This document shows, piece after piece, positions 49,773 to 62,100 of a stretch of DNA of 64,000 bases; the first letter of the stretch is position 1; each line of letters opens with the position of its first letter. The stretch lies in IMG/VR virus record IMGVR_UViG_3300017991_000075, positions 1 to 64,000 of that record; one strand, 5' to 3'. This DNA comes from a virus. Below the pieces are notes generated by a model, which did not search any database, was not told where the DNA came from, and worked only from the letters and a program-made list of their open reading frames with translations. The translations under genes and the position numbers were made by a program.

Positions 49773-50519
49773 CTAGCACAACGGATTCCCGTCGTTTGGT
49801 GCAAAACCAGGTCCTATGCCATCACCATCAGCGTCTCTCGTAAACACAACACCAGTATGATGCCCGGCCTGCCAATTCAAGGCCGTGATCATAGAGGCTG
49901 TCAAGAACGCACTTATATCGGGAACGAACATTGTCAATCTCTGACCGCTCGCAAAGTCGTACGTCGGATCACTGACGTGCTTCCAGAACCTGAAGCCTTC
50001 CCGCTGGAAGAGTTCGAACATCTCGAAGTCTTCAGTTTCTTCAGTTACCGGGCATCTGGCGGGTTCTGACTCGTCAGCGATGTCAAGTTGATACTCAACT
50101 CGACTTGTGCGTGTAATGTTTGTAAAGGTGAGGGCAAGTGTGAAGTGTACCCCCTGTGCGTAATCATTGTCAGTGATAACCGAAAAGCCGAGTCCGTCAG
50201 GGTCGCCTGCATATGTTCGCATTTCATACCGCCTGCTCCCGCGAGACTGGAACAGAGGTTTGAGATTTCTTGTATAAGTCGTGGTTCCATCATTGTAGCG
50301 AAGCTCTATTTCAAAGTTGCGGGTGTACTGGTTGAGTTCAAGGATGACAGTCATCCCCAAGCCTCGCAGGATCGGATTATGGCCGCCCTCCGGATCTCCG
50401 TGACCGGCATCAAACATCGTAAGGTTCAGGATATCCGAACGTGCGCGATTACGGGGCGGTCGTTCCAACCAATGCCCGTTTCCGTAACCAAGAACTGTTG
50501 TCCCGTACTTATACGGCAC
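49773..50519 (-). CDS. Tail-module virion protein, 248 aa
   Basis: GTG start at 50519 (AGG at its 5' side). Contains HNPILRGLGMTVILELNQYT, similar to the neighbour at 48345. Beta-sandwich composition, tyrosine-rich. Likely a distal tail or fibre-attachment protein. No enzymatic motif. Confidence 0.5.
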   Translation of the reverse strand: MPYKYGTTVLGYGNGHWLERPPRNRARSDILNLTMFDAGHGDPEGGHNPILRGLGMTVILELNQYTRNFEIELRYNDGTTTYTRNLKPLFQSRGSRRYEMRTYAGDPDGLGFSVITDNDYAQGVHFTLALTFTNITRTSRVEYQLDIADESEPARCPVTEETEDFEMFELFQREGFRFWKHVSDPTYDFASGQRLTMFVPDISAFLTASMITALNWQAGHHTGVVFTRDADGDGIGPGFAPNDGNPLC

Positions 50520-50522
50520 CTG

Positions 50523-51230
50523 CTACACCTCGTTGATGTTGAAGAAACCTGCTTCTTGCGTATCACTACCGCCGATCGACACCAGCGTGCCTTGTGGCAT
50601 CGCCTCAGCCCTAACACGATAATGAATTTCAAACTGATTGATGGTCCATCTCTCGTACGACTTCACTATACGGAGGTGCTCCGCGTCATTGGCACTCTCA
50701 TCGACACAACTTACTTGAGAAAGAATATAGTCAGTACGACCTCTGTATTCGGGTTTCCACTCCTCGCTTTCAATCATGATCTTCAGAATATCAACCGCGT
50801 ACGCTTTGTGAGTGCGATCAAACGGTCTCCATATGATGTATTCACCGGCATCCCAATCAGGATCATTCAGCCACATCTGTTCGACACGATGAATAAATCC
50901 CCATGTCACAGCCAGGCCGCCCTCTGGGCGGAAGATCTCTTTGATGATCGTATCGTCAGTTACCTGCGGGAATTTGGCAAAGACATTCGAACGTAACGTC
51001 TTAGCCGTAGCGAGATCTCGATCCGCTTTCACATCGAGTGTGAAGAACACTGTTTCATCGGGAAGAAACGGATAGATGATCTGCCTGGCGACAAGCCCAT
51101 CAAGAGCACTGTGATACAGAATGCGAGATCCGTTGACGCTACCAGCGGTCGGATCATAGTACGCTGCCGGGTTTTGCCCGAACATGTACGGCCCGAAACG
51201 ATGTCCTGTGCGTGCGAACGTCAACGACAT
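50523..51230 (-). CDS. Tail-module protein, 235 aa
   Basis: Alpha/beta protein (TDDTIIKEIFRPEGGLAVTW; DRTHKAYAVDILKIMIESEE). ATG behind GGAGGAGAATAA. Tyrosine and tryptophan rich, probably a structural protein of the tail tip. No family recognised. Confidence 0.5.
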   Translation of the reverse strand: MSLTFARTGHRFGPYMFGQNPAAYYDPTAGSVNGSRILYHSALDGLVARQIIYPFLPDETVFFTLDVKADRDLATAKTLRSNVFAKFPQVTDDTIIKEIFRPEGGLAVTWGFIHRVEQMWLNDPDWDAGEYIIWRPFDRTHKAYAVDILKIMIESEEWKPEYRGRTDYILSQVSCVDESANDAEHLRIVKSYERWTINQFEIHYRVRAEAMPQGTLVSIGGSDTQEAGFFNINEV

Positions 51231-51233
51231 GGA

Positions 51234-52574
51234 TTATTCTCCTCCGACTTCTCGAATCGTATCCCCGTTCGAGTCGATAGCCGTTGTGAACTCAAGTTTT
51301 TCAGCAAGACCAGTATCGTCATCAAGATTGTCCGGATCGATCGACATATCGACGATACCCGGATTGAACATGGCAACCTCATGTTCTGATGGCTGACCGG
51401 CCAGCATGTTGAGCAATCTGTACTTGGCGTTATGACCCGCCAAGCCGAGTGCCCGCTCAAGCATGTCGAGATCTACTTGAGCAGAAGTAGAGTCAAAGAT
51501 GTCGAGGTTGGCCTTGTCACGATGAAGGATCGAAAAATCAAGCGTACGACTGTCGCTGACACGAAAGACGCCGATGATGTAATACTCCTCTTGATAAGGA
51601 AGTATCGTCGAATCAAAGATCACCGTAGCGACACCACCGTTATCGATAAAGTTTGGGTTGCCGTCGATGTACAGCGCCGTATCCCATGAAGAGATATTCC
51701 ATTCGGCTGTTGCCGGTGGAAAGTCGAAACGATACAGACTTGTGCTGGAGTTGTTATAGAACAGCTTGTCGTCGTCAGTGTCGTAAGCCATCCCAAAAGG
51801 AGCTACGCCGACTGTTGCTCCCTTCAACGTAGCGATCGCCGTGTCTGGGTCTACCTCGTACAGATTGTGCGTGCCGCCAGAACTGGAAGTCATCCAAAGG
51901 ACTCTACGACGAGTGTCAAACGCCAGACCCGCCGCGATGCTGCCGATGCCTGTCGAGGCGATGAGTTGACAGGTCGCATCACTGGTATCGACGAGATAGA
52001 TCTCATCACTAGAGACCAACAGGTACAACCGGCCAGTGACAGGATCTCGTGCTAGGCTCTGTGGAGTCGTAATCGGTGTACCGCCAACAGTCAATGCTCC
52101 GATCAACGTTGCCACCGCTGTTGATGGGTTGATGCTGTACAGCGAGTTAGTCGTATCGCTGACACCCCAAATAACGCCTTCACCCGGTGAGTATTCGAGT
52201 CCTTCCATAGATGTAACAAGAGGGCCGATCGTGGCCACTGTTACCCCGGTGGTCTTATTGATCTTGACCAGGTTATTTGCGGATGAGGACGCGAACAGAT
52301 GCCCATCACCCGGATCATAGCTGTAGGCGTCGATCGCGATCGTAGTCGCAACAAACACATCAGGGAACGTCGGATCATTCAGCGAAGCTACCTGCGGCAT
52401 ACTAAAAGTGAAAGGCGTTCCGTCTGGAGTCGCGACAGGATCAATTCGCTTGATTCCGACGCCATGTGTCGCCACTGGCACAAACTGTGATGGTGAAAAT
52501 GGCGACATGAGCCGAAGGGCATCGCCCTCTCTCACCGGGATCACATGAAGATCTGGTATATTATTCCAGGGCAT
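51234..52574 (-). CDS. Second beta-propeller tail protein
   Basis: A 446-residue protein. Residues ~80-300 form the propeller (LVKINKTTGVTVATIGPL; EGLEYSPGEGVIWGVSDT; SLARDPVTGRLYLLVSSDE). The C-terminal section has LERALGLAGHNAKYRLLNML, a motif resembling the LERxLGLxxxN(x) segments of phage tail-tip proteins. The propeller has the same blade pattern as that in the 1050-residue protein. Probably host-binding or structural. The unrelated N-terminus suggests modular exchange. Confidence 0.65.
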   Translation of the reverse strand: MPWNNIPDLHVIPVREGDALRLMSPFSPSQFVPVATHGVGIKRIDPVATPDGTPFTFSMPQVASLNDPTFPDVFVATTIAIDAYSYDPGDGHLFASSSANNLVKINKTTGVTVATIGPLVTSMEGLEYSPGEGVIWGVSDTTNSLYSINPSTAVATLIGALTVGGTPITTPQSLARDPVTGRLYLLVSSDEIYLVDTSDATCQLIASTGIGSIAAGLAFDTRRRVLWMTSSSGGTHNLYEVDPDTAIATLKGATVGVAPFGMAYDTDDDKLFYNNSSTSLYRFDFPPATAEWNISSWDTALYIDGNPNFIDNGGVATVIFDSTILPYQEEYYIIGVFRVSDSRTLDFSILHRDKANLDIFDSTSAQVDLDMLERALGLAGHNAKYRLLNMLAGQPSEHEVAMFNPGIVDMSIDPDNLDDDTGLAEKLEFTTAIDSNGDTIREVGGE

Positions 52575-52583
52575 CGTAGCTCC

Positions 52584-53159
52584 TTACTGCACGCGAGCAG
52601 AAATCTCACCAACCACACGGTGAGTCTCATCCACAATCTTACGCTGGCTGTATTGGTAGATGACACTAGAACCCGGATCATCCGGATTGCCGTCATAGAT
52701 CGTTATTGTTGTCAGGCCAGGAACACCCATCGAAACTTCGTCATGTTCGATGACGGTATTCCACCCAAGCAGCCCGGCGATTCGTTTGACGTACTCGTTG
52801 ATCACCGCTGTGTTGATCGGACCGACAGTGCTGAAAGCAACATCAAATGGTATGAAGTGCCACTCATCAACGAGAGCAACCAAGCTATTGAAGATCCTCA
52901 CGCGATAGGTTTCACCCGTGGAATACTTCGTAGGATCAAGATGTATCTTGATGGCATTGCCCTGTGCCGGCCAGTTCACCGTACCGCTGTCTTTGATGGT
53001 CAGCGTTGACATCTCGGTGACTTCATAGCTCCAGGTCGTACTACCGCCAGCCCCGAAAGTCGGGTCTGGCAGAAACACCAGCACGTTTTTATCGAGCTGG
53101 TACTTAGGCAGCGTTGCCACCTCAAGACTGCCACCGTAACTAGGCGCACGTAAAGGCAT
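52584..53159 (-). CDS. Tail protein downstream of tape measure, 191 aa
   Basis: First gene after the tape measure, behind AGGAGG. A beta-rich N-terminal domain is followed by EYVKRIAGLLGWNTVIEHDE and TTITIYDGNPDDPGSSVIYQ. The KRIAGLLGWN...ITIYD pattern resembles phage tail proteins with RLxGLLGxN...RIRIYDS. In siphoviruses the gene after the tape measure usually encodes the distal tail (Dit-like) protein, but I do not see the Dit fold clearly. Confidence 0.5.
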   Translation of the reverse strand: MPLRAPSYGGSLEVATLPKYQLDKNVLVFLPDPTFGAGGSTTWSYEVTEMSTLTIKDSGTVNWPAQGNAIKIHLDPTKYSTGETYRVRIFNSLVALVDEWHFIPFDVAFSTVGPINTAVINEYVKRIAGLLGWNTVIEHDEVSMGVPGLTTITIYDGNPDDPGSSVIYQYSQRKIVDETHRVVGEISARVQ

Positions 53160-53169
53160 CTAAGTCCTC

Positions 53170-56100
53170 CTAGATCGTAGTTCCTCCAGTCGCACCTAAC
53201 GGATTACCCGCTGACATAGGCGCTCCAGAACGCATGAGTTCAATGATCGTATCCAGGCGCTTCTCAGTTCCACGCATTGAAGCCCTGAACGCTTCCTCGG
53301 TTTCCTTGATGGCGACCGTCGTGGTCCCAGAGATTACACCACGGATCTCTTCAGTGGAAGCCACTGCATCATCAACCGTGTCCTTGATGATTTCTGCGCT
53401 GCCCTGCAGGTTAGAGAGGAAGCCCGTCGCTATAGCGAGAAGACCCATAGCCGCAGCGGCTAGAGTCTTGTCAAAAACTTTGGTCAACAGGGCAGATAGC
53501 CCGCTCTCAGCAGCGTTCACCAGATAAGCGATAGCCTTGTCCGTCAGATCGTCGAAGATCTTCTTGGCGAACATACTGATCCTGTACAACGTCGCATTGA
53601 ATGAATTACCTGTCTCCTCAGCGGCTTTTCTAGCTGCATCGACAGCTTTGTTCGCCGAACCATCGATGACTCCGGTTATGGTGTCACCAAGAGCGGCACC
53701 GATCGGTGCTGCAATATTGCTATGTATGAACGGGTAGACCTCGACCTGACGCATTGCATCTTCGATGGTCTCCTTGACTTCCGCCGATATATCGCCGGCA
53801 GTAGCTGTTGAAAAATCGAAATCAGAATCGAGAGTAATGCCTTCCTTGGCAAGCTGGAATTCCAATCTACGACGTACTGAAGCAGCCTCTAACTTGGCGG
53901 CTTCACCTTCTTTACGACCCTTGAACAGCACTGCAACACGCTCAAGCTCATTCAGTTTTCTAACAGCCTCGGCAGTTGCAATTTCTGCCGTGCGCATCTC
54001 ACGCTTCAGATCTTTGGCTTCCTTCACGCCAAAGCCAGCCGCCTCGAAACTGAAGGCATCCGGACCCGCACCGGATAGTTCTTTGATCCGGGTTTGCAGC
54101 AGTTTGTTCTGCTTTTCTTCCTCTTGCGTCGTTTCCTGCTCGGCCTGTTTACGGTACTGAGCAAGATCTACAAGAGCATGGAGACGTTCTTCAATACGTG
54201 CTTCAAGATTGTGCTGCGCTCCGGATATCTGTAACTGCTCAGCAGCATACTGAAGCCGTTTACGAACCTCTTCCGTGCTGCCCGTGAGGAGCTGCTGCAT
54301 TGTCTCGAAGACATGTACCAGACGTTCGTCTTCTGGCAGCATCGCATCAAAGATCTCGAAGCCGAGATCAGATGCGGCATCCTTTAGAATGGCACGCAGA
54401 GCTTCACGTACAGCTAAGAATTGACGACGTTCGATGCTCTTTAGATTTTCTACGATACCCGCCGTGAATGGGGCTTTCTTGACGAGAGACTCACGAATCG
54501 ATTCAGGGAGGGTTTCTCCGAATAAACCCTTGAGCATTTCTGCCATTTTATCTTCAACGTCTTCTAAAACGCTGGCAGCAACTTCGAGCCCAAACATGTC
54601 ACCTTTGACCGCACTCTTTCTGGCGTCCTGCATTACTGCGGAAATCAAGTAGAGCTGATGCCTAATCTTGTTGAGACGCTCCTCGTCACCAACACCGATT
54701 GTCTTGGCGATGTCGCTAATGGCTTTGAATCGTTCTTCTGCGGCGTCGAATCCAATTTCGGCCTCGCTGCCTATCGTGGCTTCGAGGATCTTAGAGCGTT
54801 CGGCCTGCATGCTCGCGATGGCCTGTCCAACTTTATCATAATTACCACCGAGTTCTGCAACCTTGGTGTTGTACTCTGATTGCTTCGATACAATCTCAAC
54901 AAGGCGTGTGAGAATCGCATCGAACTTATGAACGTTCTTATCTAGCTCCTTACCGAGGTTCTCCTGAATCTCGACCTGTTTCTGGACTTCAGCGGATGCA
55001 TCCTGCAGTCGCTGATCCATGTCGGCCATTTCCTGCTCGTACACGGACCCGATCTGCTGGCCGAGCCGTACCAGCTCAGGAGCATCCTTCTTGAATCCCT
55101 CAAGAGCTGCAGCACCAGCTTCTTTGAACCCTTCGTTGATTTCACCCATCATGCCGGAAGCTTGCTTACGCAACTCGCGCTGAGCTTCGACTTGTCCGGC
55201 AGTAATCGCTCCAGGATCTACCAGGCCAAGCTCCTGCATCATCCGCAGATGCTTGACCAACTCCTGTGCGGAAACCTTTTCCTTCTTGTGCAGTTCGATA
55301 TTCTTGAGAATCGTGTCACGCTGTTTTTCAAGAGCTGCCACCTGGTCCCAATAACCTTCGGTCATAGGATCGAGTAGCCGTAACTGTTCTGCTTGGGCAT
55401 CCCACACATCACGAGAAGTAACACCGAGATCACCGATGACATCCCGCAGCTCATCAACATTATTACCAATTACCTTGATGGCGTTCTCAACATTTTCAGC
55501 GGAGATACCTTCATCAACAGCGGCTTTCAATTTCTTTTGAATCCCGCCGTAGAAACTCTCGATACGTGCGGCGTCCTTTTCCTGGCGATCTATTGTGTTA
55601 CCCCAGATGTCTGCAGTTTCTGCTGCTTCTTCCTTGAGTGTGTCGATGGCATACTGTAACCCGCTAGTCAGATCACCCTCATCGACACCGATGAACGGGA
55701 TCTCTACCAGAATCGATTCCAACCCTGAAGCGATGCTCTCGATAATAACAGCAACACCAAGTTTGATCTTGTTCCACAACCATTCACCGAGAGATAGGGC
55801 GAAGTTCTTGGCAAAACTAACTGCCTTGGCAGCGAACTTGATGAACTCTGCAAGAGCGTCAATACCAGCCTTAGCCAAAGTCGATTTGATCTTCGGTGGT
55901 ATTGCCGCAAAGATCATCTCCAGCCACGTCAGCACCAGACCGCCGCCGTGTTTCAGTAACGTGTTTATAGCGCCGCCAATGAACGTGAAGAAGGCATTGG
56001 CAACGGCACTGACATCGCTCCAGAATTTCTGACTGCCATCCTTGGCCTTGATCCAATTTTCCTTGACGTAATCGAAGATCAGTCCCAAAGATCTAAATGC

Positions 56101-59100
56101 GATACGTGTGAATGCACGAACGTGTTCAAGAATCGTCGTAACCAGACTGATACCATCCGTTTCAAGGTTGCTCATCAAATTCGCGAGGAAGGGCGCTAGT
56201 TCTTCAAATATAATGATCTTGATGCGCTCGAATATCTGCTTAGAAGTCTCGATGCTGGCTTTGAATTTTTCTGCGGCCTCAATACCCTTCTTACCGATCG
56301 GCGGGATCTTTGATGCGGCAATAATGGACCCGCTGATATCAGCAGTCGCATCCATGACCGCACCACGAAGTGTGCCGAATTGAGCACCCATCGCCTGCAG
56401 AAGACGTTCTTGGTCCCTCATGCTTAGAGTGCCACTACGGAGAGCTGTAACCATCCGCATGAACATCTCGTCAGGCTTCATTTTCTGTAGATCGTTGAAT
56501 GTGATGCCCACCTTAGCGAAAATCGATGACATCTCACCGACACCGCCCTCACTAATCACCTGGGTGACTGTAGATCTCAGTGTCAGGAACGCTTGTTGCA
56601 CTTCGCTGGCATTCACGCCGAGCATCTCGAAAGCACGAGTCAAACGATCGTACTGTTCGAGATCTACATCAACAGCAACGGCCTGGCGCTGTAGCTGAAC
56701 GAGTTTGTTTGCTGTTTCATCAATAAATTTGAACAACTCATTGATGCTACTCTGAATCATGCCGGTAACAGCGCCGATCACCTTACCGACAATACCAGTG
56801 AAAACACTTACCAGACGTAATGGCAACACAGCAACAAAACCTATGAACCCGGTTAGTGCTTTTACGACCATTCCAATTGTACCGAGGATCAACCCAAGCA
56901 CGCCTTTGGTCATGCTGGACATCTTCATCAAAAGAGTGCCCGGTAAAGAGATGACTTTCTCGAAGGTGTTCGCCAACCAATTTAGTGACGATGATATTCC
57001 AGCGGTAACACCTTGAACGACCTTACCAAGACTTCCGAGCACTGTTGAAAAAGCGCCAACTATTCCCTCATTGAAAACTCTCCCTACCAGTTCTTTTAGG
57101 TAGCCGACACCTTTCAACATCTGTTCACCGACAAGAGGTCCAAACTCACGCATCTTGATAATGCCATCACGGAGTGGACCATACTTCGGCAAAGAACTCG
57201 GCATCTGATCTCTGATAGCCGCCTTTAGAATGCCGGCTGTCGCTGCCTTCAGTTTATTACCGCCAGCGACGATGCCTTTGCCGAGTTCCTGCATCATCGA
57301 AATACCGGCTTTTGATGCACCGCTGACAAATTTATTTGTTGCCGTGCCGAGATCAGCGGTCCCTTTCATCATCTGATTACCGATGATGCTGCCGAACTGC
57401 CCCATTGCCACGAAGGTTCTACGGAGGGGTCCTTTCTTTGGCATCGACGACATGAAGTAATCGGCGACTGTCTGAGCTGCATTTGCGGAAGGCTTTTCGA
57501 GACTGCGAACACCTTTCTGCATTTCAGCAGCGATAGCCTCCAGCGTGTTATGTCCGGTAGCGACGATCTTTTTAGACTTGGCAATTCCGGAGAGACTATT
57601 CTCGATCTGTTTGACAACATTCTTCATCTCTGTCGCACGGATCTTGATTTTACCGAGACCCTTCATCGACAGAGCTTCTTGAATCTTCTTGACGATATTC
57701 TCACCAGATAAACCTTCTCCAATACCCTGCAGGAAGGTCTTCATTATGAGATCTTTGATCGCCTGAGACTGTTCTCCGAACTTATCAATGCCTCTTGTCA
57801 AACCGCCAGATAGTTTCTTCTCCAGGCCGTACATAGCATCGGCAACATTGGAGAACTGCCGTAAAGTTTCGATACCGAAGTTATCAACAGCCTGGGTCGC
57901 CAAACGGCTGTTGGAGCGCATATTGTTATAAAATGCTTTGATACCTTCCGACATCTCGGCAAGCTTTGCCGGGACATCACGCTGCATCGTCGCAACAGAA
58001 CGTTGAAACGCTAGGAAAGGGTCCCCTGTGCGAGCAAGTTCCTCAGAAAACTGGAATATCTTACTGCCTCGTAGATTACTTTCGATCTTGGAACTGACGC
58101 CCTTCACAGCCTGAGCAACAGCAGCCTGGTCCTTGCCGACAGCAAGCACGCCGGCCAGCAGCTTTTGCAAGCTGAGCCCCGTCTTCTGCATATCCTTAGA
58201 AGATGTTGCCAGACCTCCGCTGAGAGCTGCGGCTTTTGTTGTCACCTCAACAGCACGACCAGCCTGTACCTCGGATACTTTACGAAGATGAGAAGCGGCT
58301 CGTTGACTTTCAGCCATATATGCTTTAGCGGCTGCTGTAGATCCCTCGACAGCCGTTGTTTTTTCAGCTAGGGCTGCTGCTGTAGTCTGTTGCTGTTTCG
58401 TAAGTGCGATCGTTGCTTCAGTATCTGAAATAGCGATCTGCTCGTTGATGTCACCACGCTGTCTTTCGAGTGTCTTCTGCACCGCATTCAGCTCGGCAGA
58501 CATTGCCTTGAGCTGCTCATCGACGGCACCGAAAGTCAATTCTCCGGATTTGAATGCTTCTGATACAGCTTCTAACTGCGTCTTCGTGAGACCTGTGGCC
58601 TGTATCAGCTCGTCGGTAACTTTCAGCTCGCCCTGTCGAAGCTGCGTCTCCATCGCCAGGATACGCTCGCCCTTATCGATCTCTGCTGCAAGAGCATCCC
58701 GTTTGGCACGCATTTCCTTGAGCGTGACAAGCTCTTGGTTACGCTCATCAATTTCAGCATTGATAGAATCGATGACAGCTTGAGAGGCCCCTTCAATCCG
58801 GGCTCTACCAACACGTTCGACACGCTCCTGCTCGTTACGAGACTGAATCGTCTTACCGAGCCGCTCGTTTAGTTTATCGGCGAGCGTATTGCCAGCAGCA
58901 ACCTCAGCGACGTTGGTATCGAGCACCTTGAACATACGCTCAAAGTTTCCACGAATCTTACCGAGCATCCTCTGGTTATCGCCGTAAGCTGTGGAGATAC
59001 GGTCGATCTCCTTGTTGAGTTCAAGGACCCTGTTGAGTTGAGCGTTGTATTGCTCGGCAAGTTTCGGCTGCACCTTACCTGTGCGCTCAATGCTGGTGTC

Positions 59101-62100
59101 GATTGCCTTCATCGTTTCTTTCAACGATGTTTGAGCTTCCTCAAATTCGGCAACTGTCGGCTCTGCTGTCTTCAGAAGATCTCGTAGAGTCACCAATTCC
59201 ACACGGGCGTCATGCAGCGCATCACGGAATACTCGCATTCCGCCTTCAGGAACGAGACCTTCGAGTTCTTCAAATGCAAAAGCAGCCTGACGTAACGCCT
59301 CATTATTCTGTTTGAGTGTTTCCTCCATTTCACCGACAAGAGCTGTCTCATCCAGCTTGCCTGACAATGATAGGATATTCTTCTTGTAGAGTTCGTTGGC
59401 GGCTTTCAAATCTGGGAATGAGCGCTCGACCTCTGACATCACTGATGTCAGACGTTCCTGCAGTTTGATAGCTTGTTTTGACTTCGCATCCCGATCCTTT
59501 TCACGGGACTCGATCATCTTGGCGCGGCCCTCTTCCAACAAAGCCAACTCGGCCTCTGCATGCAGCAGTTTGTCGAGAGCTTTATCACTGTGCTCGGCGG
59601 GCTCCTGCAGATTCTTGATCTTCTGTTTAGTAGCCTGGATCTCGGCATTGAGTTCACGAATTGTCTTAGGAACCTGAGCTGAGGCTGTACCCTTCTTCAG
59701 GAAACTAATTTCCTTTGTGAGGTTCTTACTCTCCGCATCGAGCTTCATGAAATCGGCACTGAGTTTCTTTGCCTCCTTCGCAGCAGGACCAAGATCCTCC
59801 ATCAACATAGCGTACATCATGCCGAGCTTCTTACCGGCCTTAGTATTGTCCGCCAGGTTGAGAACCATCCCCTTTGTAGCAGCCTCAAGTTTTTCAGCCG
59901 CTTTTGTTATATCGATCTGAAACTCGGTCTCTTCAGCAAGTTCTGTTTCAGCTTTAGCGAACTCAGCCTTGAGTGAAGCGCTGATCTGTTTCTGACGAGA
60001 TGCCATCTGCGTGACGACATCCTGCACAACCTTCGCAGCGAATGCCCGATCAACTTCACCGGCCAGACGTTCTTCCTTGGCTCCTGCGGTTTCACGCCGA
60101 ACACGACCACCACGAGCCATCCGTTCGATCGGTTTTTCGATGACGACGCCAAGGGTCTTACCGAACCATGTGATAAACGGACCCATGATCGTTTTGAAAT
60201 CAGCGCCGACATCTTCCCAGGTCTGCACCATGCGCTGTTCAAAATTCTTAGCAAACTCTTCGGCACGATCGATACGGGCCTTCTGATCCTTATCAGAAGC
60301 AAAAGACCCCATCGTGAGAAGACCGCTCGCGAACGTACGAGCGAAACCAACCAGTTTGCCAAACCCTTTGAACAATGTTCCACCAACCCACTTGCCGACA
60401 GCAGCCAGGCCCTGGAACGATTTTTTGATGCTTTGGATAGACAGATCGACCGTCTTGATCGCTGTAGAGAACGAACGGGCAAACAGCCTGCCAAGCTGTG
60501 CGCCCATATTGATCATGACCTTCTTTGCGGCGGCTTTGCTGAATGGGGCAACCAACGCTAGTAATATCGCATTCTTAGCGAGACCTACGCCATCACCGAT
60601 GTGCTCACCGATATCACGCCCGACTCTCGCGAGAGCCCCTATAAATCCCGGTTGTTTCGCAGCTTCACGAATCGTGTCACCGAGACTACGAGCAAGATCT
60701 ACAGGAACGCCGAACACCTCAGCAATTTTTACACGGGCTGCAACGAACGCCCGCTTGAAAGCAAGCCCAAGAGGTTCGGTGATGTGTTTGCTGATAAGAG
60801 CACCGATATACACACCAACGCGGACAATACCCGGCTTCACCGTGTCGAATGCTGATTTCAAAAGCGCGGGGATGCCTTTGACAATATTGAAGATGCCACG
60901 AATGACGAGAGGACCAAGAGAAGCGCCGAGGGCGATCCCTATAATATCCATGTTCTCGGTGACGACAGATAACAAAGAATTGAACGCCTGTTCAGCGTAT
61001 ACCGGTACGGATGCGCTGATGATGCCTAGTTGTGAGAGAGACCAGTCCCAAAAGTAAGAAAGCCACTGCCGAGCTTCAGATATCTTGATGCGGAGGGTGT
61101 TCATAACCCCTCCCATCCAGATACTTGCATCACGGTTGGCGTCATTTAGGAAGTTCTCAAGCTTCGTTTTCTGCGCAGCATCTGTACCAAAAACAAGTGC
61201 TCCGAAGACTCCGCCTGCTGCCATAGCAGCCATGGTCGTTGTCGTTCGGAGCAGCACTCTGCCGATCTTCATTACGGTGGACTTTGCTTTACCGACCGCG
61301 CTAGTAGTATCGACAGTCTTGAAACTGAATGCAGAGCCGATCGTTTTTCCGAGTTGCTTGAATCGGCCCTCTACCTTGTCTGCGCCGTCTATCGCATCCC
61401 GCGCCCCCTTTCGACCGATACGCTCGAATGTCGATACACCGACATCGCGCACGCCGAGGATCGCCTTGACAATGCGGTCCATTCCCTTTTCCATGCGTTT
61501 CACCAGATCATCGATTTGTCTACCGAGCATCTGTACGACCCGCATACCATCCATGATAGTCGTCTGTACCTGTTTCACCTTCTTGATGAAACCACCCTTG
61601 GCGAACTCCCGGATTAGCTTCGCAATCGGCTTTGCGTTGTCAGCAATCGCCCCCATGATCGGGAACATCTGACGAATGGCTCTCAAGAACAATGTCGTTG
61701 CAGCACGGCCATCACCGGCTGCAGCTCGAAGTCTTAGTATAAAAGCACTGATTCTTGTAGCGAACAAACGAACAGCGAACATCACCGTTGTAAACACGCC
61801 TACCATCGGCGTAATAACACCAGTAAATCCAACGACCTGAGCCGTCAACAATTTCATGCTGACGGTTGCTGTCGTTAGTAATGACGTTATCAAACCAAAA
61901 CGTTCAACGAAAATCTTCGTCCTGTATAACAACCCAATCAAACCGTCGTTCAATGCCGCGATAAGGGAGGCAAATCGTGCCAAAGTGCTTTCTGGTTTAC
62001 GCCCGAGGAACCGCAAAAACAGACTCGTTAGACCCTTCATACCGCCAAAGATCAGTCCTGTCGTTGCTACGATACCGAGCAAACTCTGTGATATGTTGGT

